The notes under the pieces are model-generated. The model was not told the origin of the DNA. It worked only from the letters and a program-made list of their open reading frames with translations, and ran no database searches. A stretch of DNA of 6,034 nucleotides from Bifidobacterium breve (GTDB lineage: Bacteria; Actinomycetota; Acidimicrobiia; IMCC26256; PALSA-555): NCBI GenBank assembly GCA_945889545.1, contig CAMDCC010000186.1:1-6034 (forward strand), given 5' to 3'. The stretch's first letter is position 1; each line of letters opens with the position of its first letter. This document shows positions 1 through 5,771 of this stretch, piece after piece. The translations under genes and the position numbers were made by a program.

Positions 1-52
1 AGACCTCACCGGTCCGGGAGTCGAGACCCTGCGCCAGCGCATCGACACCTGA
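1..52 (+). CDS. 3' end of an unidentified upstream gene (partial)
   Basis: The frame that starts at base 2 is open from the window edge and ends at TGA 50-52. It reads DLTGPGVETLRQRIDT, which looks like the charged C-terminal helix of a soluble protein. Sixteen residues are too few to name a family. The strand agrees with all downstream genes. A 96-base gap separates it from the next gene, so the two need not share a transcript. The other frames over this stretch are not excluded. Confidence 0.4.
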   Translation, partial: DLTGPGVETLRQRIDT

Positions 53-137
53 CGCGGATTCCACCGCGACGGGAACCAATGCCCCCGCCGCGACGTCCTA
101 TCCCTTCGACGATCACCATCGACAGACAAGACGAAGT

Positions 138-142
138 GGAGG
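138..142 (+). promoter_or_regulatory. Ribosome binding site of the SIMPL gene
   Basis: A GGAGG core lies six bases upstream of ATG 149. It is the best Shine-Dalgarno match in the window and supports 149 over the out-of-frame ATG at 79. No convincing -10/-35 promoter was recognised in the 53-148 gap. Confidence 0.8.
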
Positions 143-148
143 TTCTTC

Positions 149-868
149 ATGCGAGCGCGCACGTGGTTGCTACCGACGGCCTTGGCGGTCGGATTCATCA
201 TGACCCTGCCTGGGACGGCCGGGGCGGCGACAAACGACAACAGCCGGGACCCACGAACGATCACCGTCACCGCCACCGGCCTGGTTCGGGGCACTCCTGA
301 CGTGCTCGAGTTGACGATCGGCGTGGAGACGCACGAGCGGTCGGCCACCGAGGGACTCAATCGCAACAGCACCCTCGCCCGCAAGGTCATCGAGGCCCTG
401 AAAGCTGCCGGCGTCGACGACGATGACGTGCAGACGAGCTATCTCTCGGTGTCGCCGGATTACAACAACGATGGTGGCACCTTCGAGGGCTACGTGGTCA
501 GCAACATCGTCACCGCATCGTTGCGTGACTTCGACAAGGCCGGCGAGGTGATCGACGCCGCGACCAAGATCGCCGGCGACGAGATCATCGTGCAGGGCAT
601 CTCGTTCTCGTTCGACGACGACGCCGAGCTCGTCAAGACCGCGCGAACCGATGCAGTGAAGCGGGCGCGGGCCCAAGCCCAGCAGCTCGCCGACGCGGCC
701 GACGTCAACCTCGGCGACCTGCTCTCGATCACCGAGGACACTCCGTCGTACGGTCCCCCGATCGCCTTTGAATCCAAGCTTTCGGCGACGAGCGACGCAG
801 CAGCCCCGATCGAGCCTGGCTCACAAGACGTGAACGTGCAGGTCACCCTCGTGTACGAGATCACCTGA
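149..868 (+). CDS. Exported SIMPL-domain (DUF541) protein
   Basis: This 239-residue protein belongs to the SIMPL/DUF541 family, whose members are mostly periplasmic or secreted and whose molecular role is poorly defined. Residues 1-26 form a typical Sec signal peptide: basic MRAR, a hydrophobic core at about 6-22, then a TAGA/A cleavage region. There is no lipobox cysteine, so it is probably released rather than lipid-anchored. The mature part opens with the family hallmark ITVTATGLVRGTPDVLELTIGV (about 38-59). Then come the helix with NRNSTLARKVIEALKAAGV, the QTSYLSVSPDY strand (about 95-105), and the second half with VQGISFSFDD (about 148-157) and the KTARTDAVKRARAQAQQLA helix (about 163-181). 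The C-terminal strand VNVQVTLVYEI completes the fold. The length is normal for the family. The start is fixed by GGAGG at 138-142, six bases before ATG, and by the intact signal peptide. It appears to be transcribed alone, since a strong hairpin follows. The family assignment is firm; the function is unknown. Confidence 0.93.
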   Translation: MRARTWLLPTALAVGFIMTLPGTAGAATNDNSRDPRTITVTATGLVRGTPDVLELTIGVETHERSATEGLNRNSTLARKVIEALKAAGVDDDDVQTSYLSVSPDYNNDGGTFEGYVVSNIVTASLRDFDKAGEVIDAATKIAGDEIIVQGISFSFDDDAELVKTARTDAVKRARAQAQQLADAADVNLGDLLSITEDTPSYGPPIAFESKLSATSDAAAPIEPGSQDVNVQVTLVYEIT

Positions 869-894
869 TCCTGTAGCAAGAACCATGTGAGTTC

Positions 895-936
895 GCGGGC
901 ACCGCGAGCGGGGCACACCCCGTTCGCGGTGCCCGC
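895..936 (+). terminator. Strong hairpin, probable transcription terminator
   Basis: The arms 895-913 and 918-936 are complementary over 19 positions, with a single G-U wobble and a four-base CACA loop. The hairpin lies 26 bases after the stop of the SIMPL gene and ends 30 bases before the MBOAT start. No run of T follows, so it is not a textbook intrinsic terminator. U-tract-less hairpins of this kind are common after genes in high-GC actinobacteria. The position between two unrelated genes fits a terminator better than an attenuator, though a role in the 5' leader of the MBOAT transcript is not excluded. Confidence 0.75.
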
Positions 937-966
937 AGCTTGCCATGCGAGACTCTTTAGCGCCCC

Positions 967-2400
967 ATGCTGTTCCCGACGATCACATTCGCGCTCTTCT
1001 TCATGATCGTCCTGCCGCTCTCGTGGCTACTGATGCCGCGCCGGCGACGCTGGAAGATCTTCATGGTCGTCGCGTCGTACTACTTCTACGGATATTGGAA
1101 CTGGCGCTTCTGCTTCCTGATCGCGGCGTCGACCATCGGGAACCAGCTCATCGCACAACGGATCTTTGCGGCGCCAACCGAGAAGCTGAAACGGCGTTGG
1201 CTCACGCTCGGACTCGTCGGCAACCTCGGCGTACTGGGCTACTTCAAGTACTACGACTTCTTTGTCAGCGAGGCCACGAACTTCCTCGACAGCATCGGCA
1301 TCCATATCTCGCCCGAGATCATCGCGGTCACACTGCCCGTCGGCATCTCGTTCTTCACGTTCCAGGCCATCAGCTACATCGTCGACGTGTACCGAGGCAC
1401 GTTCGAGCCTGGACGCTTCCTCGACTTCGCCGTCTTCCTCTCCTTCTTCCCGCACGTGGTGGCCGGCCCCATCGTGCGGCCTTCGGAGTTCATGCCGCAG
1501 CTCAAAGAAGAGCACGACCCTCGCCAGATCGACTCGAGCCGCGCGTTCTTCCTGATCTTCATCGGGCTGTTCAAAAAGGTCGTGATCGCGAATGTCCTCG
1601 CGACCGAGATCGTCGATTCGGTGTTCGCGTCACCCAATCAGCACTCAGGTCTGACGATCCTCGTCGCCGTCTACGCGTACGCGGTCCAGATCTACGCCGA
1701 CTTCAGCGGCTACACCGACATCGCCATCGGGTTGGCTCTGCTCCTCGGGTTCCGGTTCCCCCAGAACTTCGACAGCCCATACACCGCAGGTTCGATCCAG
1801 GACTTCTGGCGTCGCTGGCATATGACGTTGTCGCGGTGGTTGCGCGACTACCTGTACATCCCGCTGGGCGGGAATCGCGGTCGCTCCTGGCGCATGTACC
1901 GAAACCTGATGCTCACGATGCTCATCGGCGGCTTGTGGCATGGAGCGGCCTGGACGTTCGTGGTGTGGGGAGCAATTCACGGCTTCTTCCTGTGCCTCGA
2001 TCACTTCCGTCATGCTCGCCGCGCCGAGTTGGGACGCCCGGATCCGCCCGACACCGTAAGACGTCGTGTTGCGCGACGGCTCGTCACGTTTCACATCGTC
2101 TGCTTCGCTTGGATCTTCTTCCGCGCCGAGTCGTTCGAAACCGCGGGCGACCTCCTCGGGCGAATCGTCGACCCATCGCATTGGTTCGATGCCGCGCCAT
2201 TGATCTCCGTCGGCGTGCTCCTCGCCATCGCCGCCGGGATCGGTGAGCAGTACATCCCGAAGCACACGATGGCCCGCGCGATGGCGTCGTTCTCGCGTCT
2301 CGTGCCGGTTGCGCAAGGCTTGGTGCTCGGTCTCGCATTGCTCGTCATCAACACGATGGGGCCGAGCGGCGTCGCGCCCTTCATCTACTTCAGGTTCTGA
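967..2400 (+). CDS. MBOAT family membrane O-acyltransferase (AlgI-like)
   Basis: This 477-residue polytopic membrane protein is of the AlgI/PatA/DltB type. Such enzymes take an acyl group, usually acetyl, from a cytoplasmic donor and pass it across the membrane for attachment to an extracytoplasmic polymer. Family landmarks occur in order: PVGISFFTFQAISYIVDVYR (124-143), FFPHVVAGPIVRPSEF (160-175), YADFSGYTDIAIGLALLLGF (243-262), QNFDSPY (266-272), DFWRRWHMTLSRWLRDYLY (279-297), IPLGGNRG (298-305) and GGLWHGAAWTFVVWG (321-335). The presumed catalytic histidine is His325 in LWHGAAW. His285 in WRRWHMTLSRW is also conserved in the family. The C-terminus PFIYFRF is typical. About ten hydrophobic segments are visible, starting at residues 2-22. 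Length matches AlgI homologues. No clear ribosome binding site precedes ATG 967, but the N-terminus aligns with the family as I know it. It is followed after 2 bases by an SGNH protein, its expected partner. The substrate polymer is not indicated by the window. Confidence 0.95.
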   Translation: MLFPTITFALFFMIVLPLSWLLMPRRRRWKIFMVVASYYFYGYWNWRFCFLIAASTIGNQLIAQRIFAAPTEKLKRRWLTLGLVGNLGVLGYFKYYDFFVSEATNFLDSIGIHISPEIIAVTLPVGISFFTFQAISYIVDVYRGTFEPGRFLDFAVFLSFFPHVVAGPIVRPSEFMPQLKEEHDPRQIDSSRAFFLIFIGLFKKVVIANVLATEIVDSVFASPNQHSGLTILVAVYAYAVQIYADFSGYTDIAIGLALLLGFRFPQNFDSPYTAGSIQDFWRRWHMTLSRWLRDYLYIPLGGNRGRSWRMYRNLMLTMLIGGLWHGAAWTFVVWGAIHGFFLCLDHFRHARRAELGRPDPPDTVRRRVARRLVTFHIVCFAWIFFRAESFETAGDLLGRIVDPSHWFDAAPLISVGVLLAIAAGIGEQYIPKHTMARAMASFSRLVPVAQGLVLGLALLVINTMGPSGVAPFIYFRF

Positions 2401-2402
2401 CC

Positions 2403-3557
2403 ATGGCAAAGTCCAAAACTTCCGACGAACAGATCCCCTCCGCCCGCGGCCGGCGACGGTCGGAGCGACATGAGGAACACGCCCTCGCGGAACCAGCGCG
2501 CCGCCCGATGTCGGTCGGCCACGTCTGGGTCGTCGGGCTCGCGTGCTTGCTGGTCGGCTCGTTCTTGAACGCCCCCGGGATCCGCAAGACGGCGCTCAGC
2601 CAGCCAGTCGGTTGGAAGCGCGATGTGGCGACCGAGCTCGCCAACCCGCTGTACGACGTGAGCCACGCGCTGCTGCTCGATCGCCTTCGTGTCGGACTCC
2701 AAGAGGTGATTGGACGCAGTGGTGACGACGACCTCGACCTCACACTTCCGAGCCCGACGATCGATCGCACACCGAGCGACGCCAGCGCACCCAAGCCACC
2801 TCCGAAACGCGCGTTCAGCCCCACGAACCAAGCCCGACTCTGGGTGGGCGGTGATTCACTGGCGATCTCGCCGGGCGAGTCCGTGATCAACCAGGCCGTC
2901 GCCACGCAGTCGATCGGAATCCTGCGCACCGTGGATGGACACGTAGCCACCGGGCTCGCGCGACCCGAGGTGTTCAACTGGCCCGCGTACCTGGCGTCGG
3001 TCGTCGCGAACAGCTCGCCCGACGCGATGGTGCTCACGATCGGGTCGAACGACGACCAGACGATGACGGGTGAAGGCGGCGTCGGTCCGGTCGGCAGTGT
3101 CGAGTGGCAAGTTGAGTACCGGCGACGCGTCGGTGGCCTGATGGACTCCGTCACCGGTTCGGGAGACGTGACGCTCTTCTGGGTCGGCGTCCCACAGATG
3201 CGCAACGTGCCGCGCTACGAGGAGCGCTACAAGATCATCAACGAGATCGTGAAGAGTGAAGCGGATCTGCGACCGAACAGGGTGTACTTCGTCGAGACCG
3301 CGGCGCTGCTGGCGGGGTCCGACGGCGGCTACGCCGACTTCAAGATGAGGATCGACGGCACGGTGATCCGGTTGCGGGCGGGCGACGGCGTCCACTTCGA
3401 GCGGGCGGGGGCCGACTTGATCGCCGGCGCCGTCCTCGCCGCCATGCACCAGGCCTTCGACCTCACGTCGTGGCAACAGGCCACAGCCACCACCACCACG
3501 ACGACCACCACCGCACCGAAGAAGGCCAATCCCAAACCTACAAACCAGAAGTCCTGA
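2403..3557 (+). CDS. Membrane-anchored SGNH/GDSL hydrolase-like protein (DUF459-like), partner of the MBOAT protein
   Basis: This 384-residue protein has a basic cytoplasmic N-terminus (about 1-36, rich in R/K), one hydrophobic segment (about 38-57, VGHVWVVGLACLLVGSFL) and a catalytic domain that should lie outside the membrane. SGNH signatures are present: LWVGGDSLA with nucleophile Ser152, the GLARPEVFNWP block (184-194), LTIGSNDDQT with Asn216, and GDGVHF with Asp328 and His331 as the remaining catalytic pair. The GDSLA, RPEVFNWP and GSNDDQ patterns resemble the DUF459 branch. In AlgI/AlgX-like and related systems, an SGNH protein finishes acyl transfer onto a sugar hydroxyl or trims acyl groups; that role here is inferred from its neighbour. 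It starts 2 bases after the MBOAT stop, with only a weak AGG at 2392-2394, which suggests translational coupling. After the domain, a low-complexity tail carries eight consecutive Thr (363-370) followed by Lys/Pro/Asn-rich residues. Residues 105-145 form a Pro/Ser/Asp-rich linker between anchor and enzyme domain. Confidence 0.9.
   Translation: MAKSKTSDEQIPSARGRRRSERHEEHALAEPARRPMSVGHVWVVGLACLLVGSFLNAPGIRKTALSQPVGWKRDVATELANPLYDVSHALLLDRLRVGLQEVIGRSGDDDLDLTLPSPTIDRTPSDASAPKPPPKRAFSPTNQARLWVGGDSLAISPGESVINQAVATQSIGILRTVDGHVATGLARPEVFNWPAYLASVVANSSPDAMVLTIGSNDDQTMTGEGGVGPVGSVEWQVEYRRRVGGLMDSVTGSGDVTLFWVGVPQMRNVPRYEERYKIINEIVKSEADLRPNRVYFVETAALLAGSDGGYADFKMRIDGTVIRLRAGDGVHFERAGADLIAGAVLAAMHQAFDLTSWQQATATTTTTTTTAPKKANPKPTNQKS
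3489..3512 (+). repeat. ACC/ACG trinucleotide tract encoding eight Thr
   Basis: Eight consecutive threonine codons (ACC and ACG mixed) lie in the 3' part of the SGNH gene. The tract encodes residues 363-370, in a disordered Thr/Pro/Lys tail. Such tails are frequent on exported proteins of Acidimicrobiia. The mix of two codons argues for selection on the amino acids rather than only recent slippage. Confidence 0.75.
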
Positions 3558-3591
3558 GCCGGCCGGCTTGCCCAGCCCCGACCGGCGCGGC

Positions 3592-3595
3592 GAGG
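3592..3595 (+). promoter_or_regulatory. Ribosome binding site deciding the mutase start
   Basis: GAGG lies eight bases before ATG 3604. It supports that start over the in-frame TTG at 3568, which would add twelve residues before the conserved LALLRHG motif. Confidence 0.6.
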
Positions 3596-3603
3596 CTCGC
3601 GAG

Positions 3604-4311
3604 ATGGCGACGCTGGCGCTCCTCCGGCACGGCCAGAGCGAGTGGAACCTTGCGAACCGCTTTACGGGTTGGGTCGACGTCGACCTGAGCGCACAGGGCG
3701 AGGCCGAGGCGATCGCCGCCGGGCGGATGCTCCGAGATGCCGGCATCGTCCCCGACGTCGTGCACACCTCACTCCAGAAGCGGGCGATTCGCACGGCTGA
3801 GGTCGTGCTCGGTGAGCTCGGCTTGACCAACTTGGTCCCAAAGCGTTCGTGGCGCTTGAACGAGCGGCACTATGGCGCGCTCCAAGGACTCGACAAGGCG
3901 GAGACCGCGCGTCGCCATGGTGACGACCAGGTGAAGATCTGGCGCCGTTCGTACTCCACGAGGCCCCCCGAGCTGTCGGACGACGAATGGGCGGCACAGC
4001 GTGCCGATCCCGCGCACGCCGACGTACCGGACGATGCGCTGCCGCGCGCCGAGAGCCTCGCCGACGTCGTCGAGCGCATGATGCCGTACTGGTGCGAAAG
4101 CATCGTGCCCGACCTCCACGACAATCCGGCCGTGTTGGTAGTGGCGCACGGCAACTCACTGCGCGCGCTGGTGATGCACCTCGACAAGTTGTCGGAGGAT
4201 GAAGTGCTCGAGCTGAACATCCCGACGGGCATCCCTCTCGTGTACGACCTCAGCCCAGACCTCAGCCCAGACCTCGAGCCAATCAGCTCTCGATACTTGG
4301 GCGAGGCGTGA
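3604..4311 (+). CDS. gpmA: 2,3-bisphosphoglycerate-dependent phosphoglycerate mutase
   Basis: This cytosolic glycolysis/gluconeogenesis enzyme interconverts 3-phosphoglycerate and 2-phosphoglycerate through a phosphohistidine. From ATG 3604 it has 235 residues. LALLRHGQSEWN holds the phospho-acceptor His9 with Arg8. Arg60 (TSLQKRAIRT), Glu87 (RLNERHYGALQG) and His182 (AHGNSLRAL) complete the active site. These positions are each two less than those of the E. coli enzyme. FTGWVDVDLS (20-29), WRRSYSTRPPEL (113-124) and LELNIPTGIPLVYD (202-215) are further hallmarks of the dPGM branch and separate it from general histidine phosphatases. The C-terminus ends soon after SSRYLG, so the long tail of E. 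coli GpmA is absent. A 12-base in-frame duplication adds DLSP near residue 216. A TTG start at 3568 is possible but adds unconserved residues. The stop codon overlaps the ATG of the following acyltransferase frame, which suggests co-transcription without an obvious metabolic reason. Confidence 0.96.
   Translation: MATLALLRHGQSEWNLANRFTGWVDVDLSAQGEAEAIAAGRMLRDAGIVPDVVHTSLQKRAIRTAEVVLGELGLTNLVPKRSWRLNERHYGALQGLDKAETARRHGDDQVKIWRRSYSTRPPELSDDEWAAQRADPAHADVPDDALPRAESLADVVERMMPYWCESIVPDLHDNPAVLVVAHGNSLRALVMHLDKLSEDEVLELNIPTGIPLVYDLSPDLSPDLEPISSRYLGEA
4246..4281 (+). repeat. 12-base in-frame tandem duplication in the mutase gene
   Basis: The unit GACCTCAGCCCA occurs twice exactly (4246-4257 and 4258-4269). 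A third, diverged copy with two changes follows (4270-4281). The protein reads DLSPDLSPDLEP, where relatives usually have a single Asp/Leu/Pro turn between LVY and SRYLG. The reading frame is kept. Confidence 0.9.
4303..4306 (+). promoter_or_regulatory. Ribosome binding site of the original WS/DGAT start
   Basis: GAGG within GGGCGAGG lies four bases before ATG 4311, which itself overlaps the mutase stop as TGATG. This marks 4311 as the ancestral start of the acyltransferase frame, ahead of the in-frame TGA. Confidence 0.55.
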
Positions 4312-4382
4312 TGGACGACCACTTCGAGCACGCGATGGGCGACGCCGACGCCCTCATGTGAAACATCGAGCGCGACCCACAT
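4311..4382 (+). pseudogene. Severed 5' end of the WS/DGAT gene, with in-frame TGA at 4359-4361
   Basis: From ATG 4311 the frame reads MDDHFEHAMGDADALM, then TGA, then NIERDPHLRS, and runs without a further stop into the WS/DGAT body. The family's usual N-terminus in actinobacteria resembles (S/G)DADALMWNIEKDPxLRS, so the stop sits exactly where Trp (TGG) is expected. One G-to-A change at 4361 would explain it. The conserved sequence on both sides, the ribosome binding site and the stop/start overlap with the mutase gene all mark 4311 as the true start. If functional, the intact gene would encode 463 residues. UGA ends four other genes in this window, so a reassigned code is unlikely. A sequencing or assembly error is a live alternative. 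Confidence 0.82.
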
Positions 4383-5702
4383 TTGCGGTCGCCGATCGTC
4401 GTGATGCTCCTGCTCGACAAGGCACCGCCTAGGAAGCGAGTGCTCGAGCGTCTCGATCGTGGGACTCGGTTGATCCCTCGCATGCGCCAACGCGTCGTGG
4501 AGCCGGCAGTGCGGGTCGGACCGCCCGCGTGGTCGGCCGATCCCAACTTCGATCTCGAGTACCACGTGCGGCGCGTACGGGTACGAAAGTCGAGCTCGCT
4601 CGACGCCGCGCTCGAGATCGCGGCCCAGGTTGCGATGGGCGACTTCGACCGCGCCCGCCCGCTCTGGGAGTACACGCTCGTCGAAGGACTACCGAAGGGC
4701 CGCGCCGCGTTCGTGCTGAAGGTGCACCATTCCATGACCGACGGCGTGGGCGGGATGCGCCTGCTCATGATGCTCTTCGATCTCGCGCGCAAGCCCGAGC
4801 CCGATGGTCCCGAACCCGAACCGCTGGCATTGCCAATCTTCTCGCCGATCGGCCTCGTGGGCAGCGGCATGGCATGGCAAGCGCGCCGCGCGTCCGACGC
4901 AGCCCAGCACTTGGCCGACGCTCTTCGTTCCGCGTTGCAGCGCGTGCGCGACGACGCAGCCGGTGCGCTCGACGACGCGACAAAGGCCGCCGGATCGATT
5001 GCGCGCTTCCTTGCGCCAGCCACCGAGCCGTGCTCGCCGCTCATCAACGGGCGCAGCCTCGACCGACGGGTGACCGTGATGCGCGTGCCCCTCGACGACT
5101 TCAAACGCGCCGCAGCTGCGGCGGGCGGCACACTCAACGACGCGTTCGTGGCCGGTGTCGTCGGCGGGCTGCGGCACTACCACCAACGCCACGACGTCGA
5201 GATCCCCGAGCTCCGCATGATCATGCCGATCAACATCCGCGGCGAAGACGCAGGCGGGCTGGGTGGCAACCACTTCACGCCCGCGCGGCTCGTCGTTTCG
5301 CTCGAGATCGATGATCCCGCCGAGCGCGTGCGCGTGATGGGCGAGCTGTGTCGCGCCCTGCGCGCCGAGCCGGCCGTCGCACTCAGCGAGTCGGTCGCCG
5401 GTGTGCTGAACCGACTGCCGCGGCGGGCCGCCACGTTGTTGTTCGGTTCGATGCTCAAGGGTGCCGACTTCGTCACGAGCAACGTGCCCGGCTCACCGTT
5501 CCCGTTGTACCTCAGCGGCTCGAAGGTCGAAGCGCTCTACGCGTTCGCGCCACTGTCCGGCACCGCCGCGAACATCACGCTGCTGTCGTACTGCGGCACC
5601 TGCTGCATCGGCATCAACACCGATCCCCAAGCCATCCCCGACACCAGGCGCTTCAAGAAGTCCATCCGCAAGGGAATCCGCGAAGTCCTCGCCCTGGGCT
5701 AG
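4383..5702 (+). CDS. Wax ester synthase/diacylglycerol acyltransferase (WS/DGAT) family protein, 5'-truncated by a nonsense codon
   Basis: WS/DGAT enzymes use acyl-CoA to esterify fatty alcohols or diacylglycerol, making wax esters or triacylglycerol stores at the inner membrane. Residues here are counted from TTG 4383 (439 aa). ARPLWEYTLVEGL (91-103) and the catalytic HHSMTDG (115-121, motif HHxxxDG) mark the acyltransferase half. GTLNDAFVAGVVGGLRHY (249-266), MPINIRG (281-287) and TSNVPGSPFPLY (365-376) follow. The segment up to INTDPQAIPDTRRF belongs to the C-terminal DUF1298-type half. The catalytic core is complete and shows no other lesion. The start is unsure: TTG 4383, GTG 4401 and ATG 4404 are in frame and none has a good ribosome binding site. 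Any of them loses the first conserved strand encoded from 4311. It may therefore be a recent pseudogene, a shortened protein, or a normal 463-residue gene with a base error at 4361. Whether the product makes wax esters or triacylglycerol cannot be read from the sequence. Confidence 0.88.
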   Translation: MRSPIVVMLLLDKAPPRKRVLERLDRGTRLIPRMRQRVVEPAVRVGPPAWSADPNFDLEYHVRRVRVRKSSSLDAALEIAAQVAMGDFDRARPLWEYTLVEGLPKGRAAFVLKVHHSMTDGVGGMRLLMMLFDLARKPEPDGPEPEPLALPIFSPIGLVGSGMAWQARRASDAAQHLADALRSALQRVRDDAAGALDDATKAAGSIARFLAPATEPCSPLINGRSLDRRVTVMRVPLDDFKRAAAAAGGTLNDAFVAGVVGGLRHYHQRHDVEIPELRMIMPINIRGEDAGGLGGNHFTPARLVVSLEIDDPAERVRVMGELCRALRAEPAVALSESVAGVLNRLPRRAATLLFGSMLKGADFVTSNVPGSPFPLYLSGSKVEALYAFAPLSGTAANITLLSYCGTCCIGINTDPQAIPDTRRFKKSIRKGIREVLALG

Positions 5703-5738
5703 GTACACCCGAAGACCGAAAGCCGGGGTGCAGAAAGC

Positions 5739-5758
5739 CGGAGCAGGCTGTGGCTCCG
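5739..5758 (+). terminator. Small hairpin after the WS/DGAT gene
   Basis: CGGAGC at 5739-5744 and GCTCCG at 5753-5758 can form a six-base-pair stem with an eight-base loop. It lies between the WS/DGAT stop and the next likely start. There is no T-run and the stem is short, so a terminator role is only possible. A direct repeat GAAAGCCGG (5718-5726 and 5733-5741) lies just before and overlaps it. Confidence 0.25.
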
Positions 5759-5771
5759 TACTCTGGGTGTG

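Noticed and set aside
53..148. Possible promoter or small ORF in the first intergenic gap
   Set aside because: No paired -35/-10 boxes could be defended, and the short ORF from 79 has no ribosome binding site and runs out of frame into the SIMPL gene.
945..2246. 433-codon + strand open frame inside the MBOAT gene
   Set aside because: It is a shifted frame over a clearly recognised protein. Its translation is Arg/His/Pro-rich and without any family pattern, as expected for a GC-rich shadow.
3557..3568. Perfect 12-base palindrome AGCCGGCCGGCT at the end of the SGNH gene
   Set aside because: Short GC palindromes are common by chance at this base composition, it has no loop to form a useful hairpin, and nothing nearby suggests an operator.
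2856..3830. 324-codon - strand open frame opposite the SGNH and mutase genes
   Set aside because: It spans two well-supported + strand genes and their gap, has low-complexity shadow composition (poly-Gly and poly-Val opposite the Thr tract), and shows no recognisable domain.
4359..4361. Genetic code with UGA read as Trp
   Set aside because: TGA ends the SIMPL, MBOAT, SGNH and mutase genes at the expected protein ends, and Trp codons elsewhere are TGG, so UGA is a stop in this genome.
4283..5137. 284-codon - strand open frame opposite the WS/DGAT gene
   Set aside because: Its Ser/Arg/Ala-rich translation mirrors the + strand codons. The + strand frame carries clear family motifs along its whole length.
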